NCBI RefSeq assembly: GCF_030409635.1
Contig: NZ_JAUFQF010000004.1
Span: forward strand, 2,762,241 to 2,826,240
Reading direction: 5' to 3'
Source of the DNA: Vibrio agarivorans
GTDB lineage: Bacteria > Pseudomonadota > Gammaproteobacteria > Enterobacterales > Vibrionaceae
Length of the DNA stretch: 64,000 nt
The stretch's first letter is position 1, and each line of letters starts with the position of its first letter. Under the pieces are notes generated by a model. It worked only from the letters and a program-made list of their open reading frames with translations. It was not told the DNA's origin and searched no databases. Both the position numbers and the translations under genes were made by a program. Below, piece by piece: positions 18,392-27,565 of this stretch.

Positions 18392-19582
18392 ATGGCTAAA
18401 CTCGATGCCTACTTTGGTGAATACGGCGGCCAATACGTTCCGCAGATTTTAGTACCTGCGCTTGAACAACTAGAACAAGCCTTTATTGATGCTCAAGAAG
18501 ACCCTGAGTTTCGTAGTGAGTTCATGACTCTGCTTCAAGAGTATGCTGGTCGTCCAACAGCGTTGACGCTTACTCGTAACCTAACTAAAGGCACTAAAAC
18601 TAAGTTGTACCTAAAGCGTGAAGATTTGCTTCACGGTGGCGCGCACAAGACCAACCAAGTACTTGGCCAAGCACTTTTGGCTAAGCGTATGGGTAAAAAA
18701 GAGATCATCGCTGAAACAGGTGCAGGTCAGCACGGTGTTGCAACTGCCCTAGCTTGTGCACTACTAGATCTAAAATGCCGCGTTTACATGGGTGCGAAAG
18801 ACGTTGAGCGTCAAAGCCCTAACGTATTTCGTATGAAGCTGATGGGTGCAGAAGTGATTCCTGTACACTCTGGCTCATCAACACTAAAAGATGCTTGTAA
18901 CGAAGCCCTGCGTGACTGGTCAGCAAGCTATGAAGATGCCCACTACCTACTTGGTACAGCAGCAGGCCCTCACCCATTCCCGACCATCGTTCGTGAATTC
19001 CAACACATGATTGGTGAAGAGACCAAAAACCAAGTGCTTGCTCGCGAAGGCCGTCTGCCTGATGCGGTTATCGCTTGTGTTGGTGGTGGTTCAAACGCGA
19101 TTGGTATGTTTGCCGACTTCATTGAAGAAGAAACGGTTCGTCTTATTGGTGTTGAGCCAGCAGGTAAAGGTATCGATACCGACCAGCATGGTGCACCTCT
19201 TAAGCACGGCACAACCGGTATTTTCTTTGGAATGAAAGCGCCGCTGATGCAAGACACACACGGCCAAATCGAAGAGTCATACTCTGTCTCTGCTGGCCTA
19301 GACTTCCCATCGGTTGGCCCACAACACGCACACCTTAACGCTATTGGGCGTGCAGAGTATGACAATGTGACTGATGATGAAGCACTAGATGCATTCCAAG
19401 AGCTTGCACGTCACGAAGGCATCATCCCAGCGCTTGAGTCAGCACACGCGCTAGCACACGCATTGAAAATGGCTCGCGAGAACCCAGAGAAAGAACAACT
19501 GTTGGTGGTAAACCTATCAGGCCGTGGTGACAAAGATATCTTCACTGTTCACGATATCCTACAAGAAAAAGGAGTGATCTAA
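18392..19582 (+). CDS. trpB: Tryptophan synthase beta chain
   Basis: A 396-residue PLP enzyme that condenses indole and serine. The PLP lysine is in [10 protein letters not shown] near residue 86; GGGSNAIG binds the PLP phosphate. GEYGGQYVP at the N-terminus is diagnostic. AAGGAA precedes the ATG. Its stop overlaps the trpA start (TAATG). Confidence 0.97.
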   Translation: MAKLDAYFGEYGGQYVPQILVPALEQLEQAFIDAQEDPEFRSEFMTLLQEYAGRPTALTLTRNLTKGTKTKLYLKREDLLHGGAHKTNQVLGQALLAKRMGKKEIIAETGAGQHGVATALACALLDLKCRVYMGAKDVERQSPNVFRMKLMGAEVIPVHSGSSTLKDACNEALRDWSASYEDAHYLLGTAAGPHPFPTIVREFQHMIGEETKNQVLAREGRLPDAVIACVGGGSNAIGMFADFIEEETVRLIGVEPAGKGIDTDQHGAPLKHGTTGIFFGMKAPLMQDTHGQIEESYSVSAGLDFPSVGPQHAHLNAIGRAEYDNVTDDEALDAFQELARHEGIIPALESAHALAHALKMARENPEKEQLLVVNLSGRGDKDIFTVHDILQEKGVI

Positions 19583-20388
19583 TGGATCGTTATAACGCGA
19601 TGTTTGAGCGCCTAAGCGAGAAAAACCAAGGCGCATTTGTACCGTTCGTAACGGTTTGTGACCCAAATCCTGAGCAGTCCTACAAGATCATGGAAACCCT
19701 AGTTGAGTCTGGTGCCGATGCACTTGAACTCGGTATCCCTTTCTCTGACCCGCTAGCTGATGGCCCAACCATTCAAGGAGCTAACATTCGAGCTCTAGAT
19801 TCTGGTGCTACACCAGACATCTGTTTTGAGCAGATCGGTAAGATTCGTGCGAAATACCCAGAACTGCCTATTGGCCTTCTGATGTATGCCAACCTCGTTT
19901 ACACGCGCGGTATCAATAATTTCTATGAGCGCTGCGCGAAAGCAGGTATCGATTCAGTATTGATTGCTGACGTACCGACCAACGAAGCGGGTGAATTTAT
20001 CGAAGCGGCGAAGAAGCATGGTGTACATCCTATTTTCATCGCACCGCCGACAGCAAGTGATGAAACGCTAAAACAGGTCTCTGAATTGGGTGGCGGTTAC
20101 ACATACCTGCTGTCTCGTGCAGGGGTAACAGGTGCAGAAACAAAAGCGAATATGCCAGTGGGTGACATGTTGGGTCGTCTGAACCAATTCGACGCACCAC
20201 CCGCGTTACTTGGCTTTGGTATCTCACAGCCAGAGCAAGTAAAACAAGCGTTAGAAGCTGGTGCTGCGGGCGCTATCTCGGGCTCTGCAGTTGTTAAGAT
20301 CATTGAAACCAATCTCGAACAGCCTCAAGCTATGCTGGATGCGCTCGGTGAGTTTGTTTCTTCAATGAAAGCTGCGACACAAAAATAG
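19582..20388 (+). CDS. trpA: Tryptophan synthase alpha chain
   Basis: A 268-residue TIM barrel that releases indole from indole-glycerol phosphate. Catalytic Glu is in [15 protein letters not shown] (near residue 49) and Asp in [11 protein letters not shown] (near residue 60-range loop at 131). It ends the operon and overlaps trpB by one base, as expected for the alpha2beta2 complex. Confidence 0.96.
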   Translation: MDRYNAMFERLSEKNQGAFVPFVTVCDPNPEQSYKIMETLVESGADALELGIPFSDPLADGPTIQGANIRALDSGATPDICFEQIGKIRAKYPELPIGLLMYANLVYTRGINNFYERCAKAGIDSVLIADVPTNEAGEFIEAAKKHGVHPIFIAPPTASDETLKQVSELGGGYTYLLSRAGVTGAETKANMPVGDMLGRLNQFDAPPALLGFGISQPEQVKQALEAGAAGAISGSAVVKIIETNLEQPQAMLDALGEFVSSMKAATQK

Positions 20389-20410
20389 TTCTTTGTGAGC
20401 ATATAATTGT

Positions 20411-20435
20411 AAAGGGCGCGATGCGCCCTTTTTCA
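20411..20435 (+). terminator. trp operon terminator
   Basis: A 9-bp GC-rich stem (20411-20419 with 20423-20431) and T run lie 23 bases after trpA. Confidence 0.9.
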
Positions 20436-20584
20436 TTTCCTCTAACAGGACAAACGCCCAGAAAGCCCGTTTATCATCGCTGGGATAAATATCTCTGCAA
20501 ACCACTAAACTCACTCACGAAGTGTTCACTACATTCATAATTAGTCTGTATACTCGGCACAAACTGTGCTTGTAGAGAATATTA

Positions 20585-21739
20585 ATGAATAACTTGTTGC
20601 GTTCAGTGGCTTTAACCTGCTGCTTGACGAGCCCTGCTTTTGCCGTCCAACCTCTTTTTGAAACAACGCCTTCAGAGACGACAGAGAAGCTCGATGACAT
20701 CCTCGCTATATTCGGTGCAGAAGAAGAGTATGACCCGAGCAAAGGCATTGATTCGAGTTACATCCCCGCTCTTTTCTATACTCCTGAGCAAGGGTTTGGT
20801 GTTGGGGTACTCTACGTAGGCTTATATGGCGATACTCACCAAGGCACCACTCAACCTTCATCAATGGTGATCAACCCGTATATCTCAACCAATGGGTCAA
20901 AAGGGATCACATTAGAGAATCGACACTTCTTTGCCGGCGATCAGAATCGCTTCTATCTTGATTTCGAGTTATTTGACGATGCTGGGGTCTACTACGGTGT
21001 TGGCCATGAGGCGGGGAGTGTTGATCAAAATAGAATCAATTATTCAGAACAAGTCGCATTACTTGAGCCGACCCTACTCACCAAAGTCGGCAACGATTTC
21101 TATCTCGGCTTAGGTGCAAATATCACCTATGCCAAAGCAAGTGATTTCGAGCTAGAAGATAACCAGAGCTCTTTAGAGCGCGCATCAGATTTACAGAAAA
21201 ACACCAGCTATGGTGCAAAAGTGAGTGCCGTTTTTGATTCCCGTGACAATGTATTGAACGCTTCTGAAGGCGTGTTATTTGATGTTACCGCTGGCTATTA
21301 TCACTCTTCCCTGACTGATGATTGGTTTGGAAAATATGATTTTGAGCTCGCCAATTATATTACCTTGAATACACTTCCGGGTCTTATCGCGTGGCAAATA
21401 CAAGGAGACTTTACCAGTGGCGATGTACCGTGGAATCGATTGCCGGATATCGGCGGCGCAAATGGGCTTCGAGGTCATGTTGAAGGACGTTACCGAGATA
21501 ACCACATGGCAATGGGGCAAGTCGAATATCGATTGCCTATTTTCTGGCGTCTTGGCGCTGTATTTTGGGGTGGCGTTGGCTCAGTAGCTCCTGAGATAAA
21601 CCAACTGAATGATGAACTATTGACCAGTGTCGGTACGGGATTGCGATTTAAAATCAAAGATAAAGTGAATGTCAGAGCCGACATTGGGATCGGCAATGAT
21701 GAAACGGCTTTCTACTTCCATGTGAATGAGGTTTTTTAA
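20585..21739 (+). CDS. Omp85-family outer-membrane beta-barrel (bacterial surface antigen)
   Basis: A 384-residue protein with a signal peptide (residues 1-21, ending AFA). The rest is amphipathic beta strands with a C-terminal Phe, the usual outer-membrane barrel signature. The segment GANGLRGHVEGRYRD near residue 298 resembles the conserved (V/I)RGY/F loop motif of Omp85/BamA/TamA barrels. There is no room for POTRA domains, so it is a barrel-only member. Function is unknown: such proteins may transport or anchor material at the surface. Monocistronic. Confidence 0.8.
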   Translation: MNNLLRSVALTCCLTSPAFAVQPLFETTPSETTEKLDDILAIFGAEEEYDPSKGIDSSYIPALFYTPEQGFGVGVLYVGLYGDTHQGTTQPSSMVINPYISTNGSKGITLENRHFFAGDQNRFYLDFELFDDAGVYYGVGHEAGSVDQNRINYSEQVALLEPTLLTKVGNDFYLGLGANITYAKASDFELEDNQSSLERASDLQKNTSYGAKVSAVFDSRDNVLNASEGVLFDVTAGYYHSSLTDDWFGKYDFELANYITLNTLPGLIAWQIQGDFTSGDVPWNRLPDIGGANGLRGHVEGRYRDNHMAMGQVEYRLPIFWRLGAVFWGGVGSVAPEINQLNDELLTSVGTGLRFKIKDKVNVRADIGIGNDETAFYFHVNEVF

Positions 21740-21890
21740 CCGAAAGTCGCTCTATCATTCATCAACGAATAAGGGCCTAATAAGGCCCGATACAATATTT
21801 TAAGCTCAGAATAGAAGCTTTGATTGGTATCAGTTACAATCCTCACCCCAAAGCGAACCACTTTCAACGGTTTGTTCAATCAATCACGCT

Positions 21891-22526
21891 ATGGAATCTA
21901 TTGTGCCCTCTCAAAAAGCAGCAAATTCAGTTATTGTTCTCGACTTCGAAACCACAGGGCTATCCCCGAATCAAGGTGATCGCGCCATTGAAATTGGTGC
22001 GGTTAAACTTGTTGATGGTAAGGTCGTCGATAGCTTTCAAAAATTGATGAACCCTGGCTTTAGAGTGAGTGGTTTTATCGAAGGCTACACTGGGATCAGT
22101 AATAGAATGCTTGCGACCGCAGACAGTTGTGAGGTGGTCATGAATCACTTTGCCGACTTTATCCAAGGCAGCAACCTTGTGGCTCACAATGCCAGCTTTG
22201 ATAAGCGCTTTTTGGACGCTGAACTGGCTTTAATTGGGCGTCAGTATGACGGTGAATTTGCCTGTTCACTATTGAACTCTCGCCGCCTGACTCAACAAGC
22301 CGCATCACATAAGCTTGGTGATTTGGTTCGCTTACATAATATTGACAATGATGGCGTATTTCACCGAGCGCTAGCCGATGCACAAGTGACTGCGTCATTG
22401 TGGCTAGTTCACCTCGATATTCTCAAACAAGAATTTGGCATTGAAAGCCCAGAGTTTTCATTGATGCAAAAAATCGGCAAAACACCGAAAGGCAGCGTGG
22501 CTAAGATGCTCAGTAAGATCGGCTAG
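21891..22526 (+). CDS. DnaQ-like 3'-5' exonuclease
   Basis: A 211-residue DEDDh exonuclease. Exo I is VLDFETTG (residues 17-24), Exo II lies around AHNASFDKRF (near 98-107), and Exo III is HRALADAQVT with the His-x4-Asp spacing. It resembles the proofreading subunit of DNA polymerase III but is shorter and lies outside any polymerase operon, so it is probably a housekeeping nuclease on single-strand DNA or RNA ends. No clear ribosome site precedes ATG 21891; a start at 21820 in another frame is not related. Confidence 0.85.
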   Translation: MESIVPSQKAANSVIVLDFETTGLSPNQGDRAIEIGAVKLVDGKVVDSFQKLMNPGFRVSGFIEGYTGISNRMLATADSCEVVMNHFADFIQGSNLVAHNASFDKRFLDAELALIGRQYDGEFACSLLNSRRLTQQAASHKLGDLVRLHNIDNDGVFHRALADAQVTASLWLVHLDILKQEFGIESPEFSLMQKIGKTPKGSVAKMLSKIG

Positions 22527-22665
22527 TCCTCATACGCTCGGCGCTTATGCTTATGTAGCAACAAATATAGCAGTACATGGTTTTCAGGCGGCACTCCCTT
22601 GAGGAGCGAGAGATTCGTTTCTCGCTCGTGCCATCAGCCACGTAAAAGCCCAACAATTAGAGTCA

Positions 22666-22887
22666 CTATAACTCCCCTTTCATCGGCACCCACGAGCCTG
22701 ATAAGCCATACTTTACACCGATTTGCTCAGCAGAATCTTCCGTGACACCCTCGATACACATTGGGTTGCCATTCAGAACAATGAACGTGACAGTTCCTAG
22801 CATCTCCTTCTGCCCATCATGACTATCGACTTTTTTCATTAAATCATTCATCACCGCACCACGCAGGCTATCCTTTGTCATGCTCAT
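22666..22887 (-). CDS. Small conserved-looking protein, unknown function
   Basis: A 73-residue protein (MSMTKDSLRGAV at the start). AAGGAG lies 6 bases before ATG 22887, so a longer 103-residue frame starting at 22977 is not used. The middle predicts beta strands (EMLGTVTFIVLNGNPMCIEGV). No membrane segment or known motif was seen, and no family was recognised. Confidence 0.6.
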   Translation of the reverse strand: MSMTKDSLRGAVMNDLMKKVDSHDGQKEMLGTVTFIVLNGNPMCIEGVTEDSAEQIGVKYGLSGSWVPMKGEL

Positions 22888-23021
22888 CACACTCTCCTTG
22901 CTGATTTTTCTTAAATCACTGTCAAGTCTAGGCGGCAAGGTGAAATTCGGATGTGAGCTTTGACGCAAATTGATCAATGGCTAAATCAAGCTTTGTCTAA
23001 TCCATGAGAATAGAACACATA

Positions 23022-23049
23022 AAAAACCAGCTGAAACAGCTGGCCAAAA
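23022..23049 (-). terminator. Terminator of the FISUMP gene
   Basis: A 7-bp stem (23027-23033 with 23037-23043) with a 3-nt loop; on the minus strand it is followed by TTTTTT. It ends the gene at 23068. Confidence 0.8.
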
Positions 23050-23067
23050 AACGAAGTGGGTTCGTCA

Positions 23068-23769
23068 TTAAACAATTTTCACGCAACGGACTGAGAACAT
23101 ATACTCTTTCGAGCTGGTTGCACGTCTAATCTCGCTTTTGTGTGCGTTCCACCATGAGTATGCGAGCGTGCGAATCATCGCATCGTTGTCTGAATCACTG
23201 GTTGCGGTCCAGAACTCAGTGTACGCCCCCTGAGTAATGTAAAAGCCATTCCATTTCACCCCTGCAGGTCGCGCAAAGAACCGATGCTTATTCACGAGAG
23301 ACGGATCAATCTTCGCAAAGGGTCCCTCAGCTTGCAACTCTTTCAACTGTAATCCAATGCTTTGCTCCCCACCTCGCCAGCCGCGCTTATCAAGCTCATC
23401 CTCCGGCATACCTAATGTACGTTCCAGTTGTTTCCAGTCATCATCGGTAGCAACACGCCAACCGACTGGGCATAAGTTTCTTTCGTCGGACACATCATGC
23501 CAATTGTAAAGCCGCCCATACTTTAGTAGGTTTTGTTCATCATCTTTTGGAATCACACCTGAGCGCACACTCGAACCATCCTGAAACTGAGTGCTTCTTA
23601 GTCCTTCAGCCAACCAAACCTGATCACCTATTTGCACTGTGCGATAGGTATTTCCTTCCACATCTTGCACAGTGTCTGTGAGTTGATAGAGCTCTTTGTT
23701 AACGTCGCTCGCTGATACTGTCGCTGCCATTACCATACTAACCCCTAGTGAAAAGATTCGGATGTTCAT
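23068..23769 (-). CDS. Secreted FISUMP-domain protein
   Basis: A 233-residue exported protein (signal peptide about residues 1-20, ending TVSA). The rest matches the Fibrobacter succinogenes major paralogous domain: DVEGNTYRTVQIGDQVWLAE, YGRLYNWHDV, CPVGWRVATDDDWKQLE, and the ending YMFSVRCVKI. This is a C-type-lectin-related fold common in Bacteroidetes and scattered in marine gammaproteobacteria. Its substrate is not known. Two cysteines near the end of the domain probably form a disulfide in the periplasm. Single gene. Confidence 0.85.
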   Translation of the reverse strand: MNIRIFSLGVSMVMAATVSASDVNKELYQLTDTVQDVEGNTYRTVQIGDQVWLAEGLRSTQFQDGSSVRSGVIPKDDEQNLLKYGRLYNWHDVSDERNLCPVGWRVATDDDWKQLERTLGMPEDELDKRGWRGGEQSIGLQLKELQAEGPFAKIDPSLVNKHRFFARPAGVKWNGFYITQGAYTEFWTATSDSDNDAMIRTLAYSWWNAHKSEIRRATSSKEYMFSVRCVKIV

Positions 23770-23874
23770 ACTGGTTTGCCTAAATTCGTTGTATACAGCC
23801 TACTTTAACTCTCAACAAACCCGAAATACAGGTAATATGCTCGCTAAAACTTGCCTATTTGTCTCAATTAATAA

Positions 23875-24774
23875 CTAAATAACTTTGTCGAGCAACTCTT
23901 TCGAGTGGCTCCACTGTTTCGGAGATTGACCATACATTCGCTTGAACTCTCGGCTAAATTGTGACGAACTGACATAACCCACTGCCATCGCCGCTTCACT
24001 CACATTCATACCAGCCGCTATTTTCATCGCGGCGTTATTCAGGCGCATCGCTTTCATAAACTGAATCGGCGACATTCTAGTGGCTTGTTTGAACTTACGA
24101 TGAAACACCGCTCGGCTCATCCCCACCCGAGAAGCCAGCTCATCGATGGTGACATTATTTGCTAGATTCAATGATAAATAGTTAATTGAGCGAGCAATCT
24201 CATTACCGACGCCAAACGCGCGTCTTGCCGAAATTCCCGCATCACCTTTAAGCACCGCGTAATAGACCTCACGCAACCTCTGTTCGCCTAAAATGGCAAT
24301 ATCCATCGAGTCCTCGAGCTGAACCAGACGCAATAGAGCTTCAGAGAAACTGTCATCCCAGTTTGCCAATGAAAGCCCTTGAGGCTGTGAACTGCTTTTA
24401 GGCATCTTGATAGCTCCTATAGCGTTCTCCATCTCAATAGCTAGCTCTGTCATCACTTTGGTATCAAGGGAAATGTAGACACCGAGCAATGGTTCTTCAT
24501 CCGAAGCCTGCGGCGTGCCTGCTTCTACCGGAAGAGAGACGGTGCAACATAGATATTGGCTGTTGTCATACACATATTTATCGCCCTCTAAAATCGCCTC
24601 TTTTTGACCGTTCAAGATAACAACCACCGTCGGCTCATACACCGCTGGTGCACACGGAATCGCCTGTGTGACCCTAAAGAGTCGCACTCCTTTGATCCCG
24701 GTTTCAACCATCCCATCTTGTGTGAGGCGCTGTTCAACTAATTGCTTAACTTTCTGTTTTGACATAGTTACCAT
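23875..24774 (-). CDS. AraC-family transcriptional regulator (AraC_N type)
   Basis: A 299-residue regulator. The N-terminal cupin-like domain (VYEPTVVVILNGQKEAILEGDKYVYD) is the AraC_N sensor, followed by two helix-turn-helix motifs in the last 100 residues (TIDELASRVGMSRAVFHRKFK and VSEAAMAVGYVSSSQFSREFKRMYG). It lies beside the GST gene, both on the minus strand and separated by about 215 bases; a regulatory link is possible but not shown. A second ATG three codons in is an equally good start. Confidence 0.88.
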   Translation of the reverse strand: MVTMSKQKVKQLVEQRLTQDGMVETGIKGVRLFRVTQAIPCAPAVYEPTVVVILNGQKEAILEGDKYVYDNSQYLCCTVSLPVEAGTPQASDEEPLLGVYISLDTKVMTELAIEMENAIGAIKMPKSSSQPQGLSLANWDDSFSEALLRLVQLEDSMDIAILGEQRLREVYYAVLKGDAGISARRAFGVGNEIARSINYLSLNLANNVTIDELASRVGMSRAVFHRKFKQATRMSPIQFMKAMRLNNAAMKIAAGMNVSEAAMAVGYVSSSQFSREFKRMYGQSPKQWSHSKELLDKVI

Positions 24775-24989
24775 AAACCAAAGAGATACAAATAGGCACG
24801 ATTAACCCAAATAATTAGGTCATTCATATGCACAATTGAGAGTTTTGCTCATTAATTAAACCATACTCCCCAAATGCCAAATACGCAATTGTTGAACGTG
24901 TTTGCGAATGAGCTAATCTAGCTTGAAAGGCGAAAATAAGGTGAGCATGAATAACAGTAGTTGCGGTTTAACCGCATCAGCAAGGCAAG

Positions 24990-25649
24990 TTAAACATCAA
25001 ACGTGACATCAACTTTATCAGGCAGCCAAAGAGGGTAATGTTTCATGGTTTTAGTAAAGACATGACTTTGCAAGTATCGATTAAGCCAAAGCCTCAGGTG
25101 GGGATATGGACTATCACGAAACCAAGGCTTGTCGATACGTGCGAACTTACGAATGAAGGGCACTATGGCGATATCTACCAAGCTCTCTCGTTCACCAAAC
25201 AAAAATGTGTGTTTTGATAACCCTCCCTCAAGTTTTGCTAACTCAATTTCACACAGCTTACGCAAGGCAAACATCTCTTGCTCATGATAGCGCTTTGCGC
25301 AGCTAAACTGGTTTAGAGCAGGAATAAAGTCATTTTCAAAAGACGCTATAAAGTCGAGCATCTCCGGCAAAACTCTATTGTTATCGCAACTCAGTAACCC
25401 CTCTGGATCATTTCGAGATAGCGCCCAAACCATAACCTCTAAGCTCTCTTCAATTACTGTAGCATCCGGCATCACCAACACCGGAACACTGCCTTTTTGA
25501 GAAGTATTTAGCATTTCTTCCGGTTTGTTATCGAGCTTAACAGCCCGGATAGTGACGCTTTGCTGTGCTTTAACTAAAGCAAGGCGAGCTCTTATTGCGT
25601 AAGGACAATTATGCAAGGAGTACAGAACGCGATTATTTTGATTTTTCAT
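24990..25649 (-). CDS. Glutathione S-transferase family protein
   Basis: A 219-residue protein. The N-terminal thioredoxin fold has CPYA at residues 15-18 and KGSVPVLV, the cis-proline element that holds glutathione. A helical C-terminal domain follows. The Cys active site suggests an Omega/GrxB-like thiol transferase rather than a Tyr/Ser GST. Substrate unknown. Confidence 0.85.
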   Translation of the reverse strand: MKNQNNRVLYSLHNCPYAIRARLALVKAQQSVTIRAVKLDNKPEEMLNTSQKGSVPVLVMPDATVIEESLEVMVWALSRNDPEGLLSCDNNRVLPEMLDFIASFENDFIPALNQFSCAKRYHEQEMFALRKLCEIELAKLEGGLSKHTFLFGERESLVDIAIVPFIRKFARIDKPWFRDSPYPHLRLWLNRYLQSHVFTKTMKHYPLWLPDKVDVTFDV

Positions 25650-25985
25650 TATGCTTCGTGAACGAGGTTTAGAGCTTAATTATAGTTACTGTGCTCGGCT
25701 ATCGTTTGGTGATTGTGTTTCGACAGAATCGCTTGGTGATCACAAACTGTGTTTAAAGACTCGCAAGACACCTCTGGACAGACATAACTTTCGGAAAACT
25801 AGGTGTTAACAAATCTAGAGTTAGCCTAAGTACGAACAGAAACTAAGCTCACTGTCAAGTGTTGATGGTGCGCATCACTGTCTTGCTTTAACACAAATCT
25901 GACATTGATGAATGCCATAAGCTATCGATATAAAAATCAATATATTGTATTATTACATCCGTATTTATACTTATTAGGATTTTCT
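25650..25985. other. Intergenic region, 336 bp
   Basis: Control region between the divergent GST gene and the small gene at 25986. AT-rich near 25930-25980, where a plus-strand promoter would be expected. No hairpin or RNA gene was identified. Confidence 0.3.
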
Positions 25986-26189
25986 ATGTTGATTCACGAA
26001 TTTTCGAATAAGGACGTTACCGCTGAGAATGTAATTTTAGCTCAAGCAATACTAGCAGGGACTGCTCAAGGTGATAAAAGTAAAGCACAACGCTTTATGA
26101 TTTTTGTAAATGAGATTCCCGATGCGCCGACTGTGCAAAGCCTGATTCCACGCTTTAGCCAATTTATGAAGCGCTTTAAAGCCAGGTGA
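25986..26189 (+). CDS. Small hypothetical protein
   Basis: A 67-residue, mostly helical protein (VILAQAILAGTAQGDKSKAQRFMIF). AGGA lies upstream of ATG 25986; a longer in-frame start at 25905 would add a hydrophobic leader with no ribosome site. No family was recognised. It sits alone at the edge of a gene-poor stretch. Confidence 0.5.
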   Translation: MLIHEFSNKDVTAENVILAQAILAGTAQGDKSKAQRFMIFVNEIPDAPTVQSLIPRFSQFMKRFKAR

Positions 26190-26315
26190 CATTAAGAACA
26201 CGTTACACAGGGATGTGTAATTAAGATCAACAATTTTCCCCTAACCACTACCTACTTTTAAACTCTACCTGACTCTAGACTCGCTCTATATCAAGCCATT
26301 GTTATCGGAGAACAT

Positions 26316-26343
26316 TAGAGTTTGATCACATAGAGTTTGATCA
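26316..26343. repeat. 13-bp direct repeat, 15-bp period
   Basis: TAGAGTTTGATCA occurs at 26316-26328 and again at 26331-26343. Each copy contains TTGATCA. It may be a pair of regulator sites or a small tandem duplication. Confidence 0.6.
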
Positions 26344-26505
26344 ATTTTAAAAACGTTTCTGGACAATTATGAGTTACAGAGTTTTCTAAATTAGCAAACC
26401 ACGGATTACTTGGGGTATAGCAAAACCTCTAATGTATTGGCCAATTTCACTTATCCACTACAATTAACCTGATTAAACAACGTTACTCTATAAACTCAGA
26501 AACCA

Positions 26506-26533
26506 AAACGGACTGCAAGCGCAGTCCGTTTCT
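26506..26533. terminator. Hairpin, probable terminator of the small-ORF cluster
   Basis: A perfect 11-bp stem (26506-26516 with 26521-26531) with a 4-nt loop. On the minus strand it is followed by TTTTGGTTT and lies about 90 bases past the last tiny ORF of the cold-shock cluster. Confidence 0.65.
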
Positions 26534-26624
26534 GATTGTATACATCGCATAGAATATGTGCCTAAGTCGCATGTATTCACATCTACTTGCATAGTCACTC
26601 TCTAGAGCAACTAGAGGGATAAAT

Positions 26625-26825
26625 TTAATTCTTATTTATAAACCGTTCAGCACTCGCAAAAAGCTTATCGCAGACTTTCTTCTGCTTATTATATTCAGCA
26701 GTACCTTCAGCCAAAGAATCCAACACTTCTTTAGCTTTTTGATATTCAGCGACCATATGGGAAAACTTCTCTTCAAAGCTGCTCTTGCGGTTTTTGTTAC
26801 TTGATTTCCTTGCAGGCTTTCTCAT
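26625..26825 (-). CDS. Small basic helical protein, last of the cold-shock-linked cluster
   Basis: A 66-residue protein: a basic start (RKPARKSSNKNRKSS) followed by a helical, coiled-coil-like body (SHMVAEYQKAKEVLDSLAEG). I chose ATG 26825 because it follows the previous ORF's stop by one base (TAA-A-ATG), suggesting translational coupling; a start at 26855 would overlap that ORF. No family recognised. The basic tail suggests nucleic-acid binding, which is only inference. Confidence 0.55.
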   Translation of the reverse strand: MRKPARKSSNKNRKSSFEEKFSHMVAEYQKAKEVLDSLAEGTAEYNKQKKVCDKLFASAERFINKN

Positions 26826-26826
26826 T

Positions 26827-26973
26827 TTATTGATCCCATACCTTTTTTCGTTCACGTTCTATTAAAATATTCTCAATCTTTTTTCTTACTTCATGAATAG
26901 TATCCTTTCGAACACCATTTTCATTATGAACGACAGCTTCATTTTTTAGCTTTTTAATTGTTGTTTTTTTCAA
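26827..26973 (-). CDS. Tiny lysine-rich protein, TTG start
   Basis: A 48-residue frame from TTG 26973 to TAA, with a good AAGGAG ribosome site 8 bases upstream. The product is rich in Lys, Glu and Arg (KKTTIKKLKNEAV at the start, ERERKKVWDQ at the end) and predicted helical. It ends one base before the next start codon. No family recognised. Confidence 0.5.
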   Translation of the reverse strand: MKKTTIKKLKNEAVVHNENGVRKDTIHEVRKKIENILIERERKKVWDQ

Positions 26974-26990
26974 TGACTAATCTCCTTAAT

Positions 26991-27200
26991 TTAGGAAATA
27001 TAAAAATCCCCTAAGACCACATTTTGGGAGTTTAGTATTTTTCCTGATTGTTCCGTCTCACTAAAAGAGAAATGTAAGTCTAAGCAATTGACATTTCCTT
27101 TGTGCAGGACATGACGTGTTAGAACGTCACTAGTAAGCTGACTTATAATCGCAGACCAAGATATGTTGTTTTGATAAAGGTGATATTTAATGTGATACAA
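26991..27200 (-). CDS. Small hypothetical protein, TTG start directly after a stop
   Basis: A 69-residue frame that begins with TTG right after, and in frame with, the TAG of the preceding 25-residue ORF. No separate ribosome site is visible, so it would depend on coupling or on read-through of that TAG. Composition (SQLTSDVLTRHVL, LDLHFSFSETEQ) looks protein-like. It ends 17 bases before the next TTG. No family recognised. Confidence 0.4.
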   Translation of the reverse strand: MYHIKYHLYQNNISWSAIISQLTSDVLTRHVLHKGNVNCLDLHFSFSETEQSGKILNSQNVVLGDFYIS

Positions 27201-27278
27201 CTAACTTTTGCTCTTAAGTTGATTTTTCTCACGTAAAACATAGTACCAATATTTTTTACGATAGGATTTTCGAACCAT
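27201..27278 (-). CDS. Tiny basic peptide (25 residues) behind csp
   Basis: ATG 27278 is preceded by AAGGAG at ideal spacing and opens a 25-residue frame, strongly basic and aromatic (RKSYRKKYWYYVLREK). It lies about 75 bases after the csp stop, beyond a hairpin. The strong ribosome site is the main support. Function unknown. Confidence 0.5.
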   Translation of the reverse strand: MVRKSYRKKYWYYVLREKNQLKSKS

Positions 27279-27307
27279 TTAACTCCTTAATAATTAGTAA
27301 AATAGAG

Positions 27308-27341
27308 AGTTCTTTCCGTAACTAGACTGTCGGAAAGAACT
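27308..27341 (-). terminator. Hairpin after csp
   Basis: A perfect 11-bp stem (27308-27318 with 27331-27341) with a 12-nt loop. On the minus strand the downstream tail is CTCTATTTT, only moderately T-rich, so some read-through into the tiny ORFs is plausible. Confidence 0.65.
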
Positions 27342-27352
27342 CGTCAGAATTC

Positions 27353-27565
27353 TTACAGTGCAGTAACGTCTGCTGCCTGTGGGCCTTTTGAGCCTTGCTC
27401 AACGTTAAAGGAAACTTTTTGACCTTCCGTTAATGTTTTAAAGCCGTCGCTGGTAATTGATCTAAAATGAACAAAAACATCAGCGCTGCCATTATCTGGT
27501 GCGATAAAGCCAAAGCCTTTTGTTTCGTTGAACCATTTTACTGAACCAGTTGTTTTATTTGACAT
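27353..27565 (-). CDS. Cold-shock protein (CspA family)
   Basis: A 70-residue OB-fold RNA chaperone of normal length. RNP1 (KGFGFI, residues 16-21) and RNP2 (VFVHF, residues 30-34) are intact. Csp proteins melt mRNA structure at low temperature. The leader on the minus strand (about 27566-27720) is long and structured, as in cspA, where it acts as a temperature switch. Which paralogue this is cannot be told by reading. Confidence 0.95.
   Translation of the reverse strand: MSNKTTGSVKWFNETKGFGFIAPDNGSADVFVHFRSITSDGFKTLTEGQKVSFNVEQGSKGPQAADVTAL

Larger units (their letters stand above)
26190..26624. other. Gene-poor region, 435 bp, with a direct repeat and terminator hairpin
   Basis: No convincing gene. 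It holds a 13-bp tandem direct repeat at 26316 and a strong hairpin at 26506, described separately. Confidence 0.4.

Noticed and set aside
18970..19365. Minus-strand frame inside trpB
   Set aside because: Shadow of a well-conserved gene; composition not protein-like.
21773..21790. GGGCCT/AGGCCC inverted repeat after the Omp85 gene
   Set aside because: Short stem and no T run; not enough to call a terminator.
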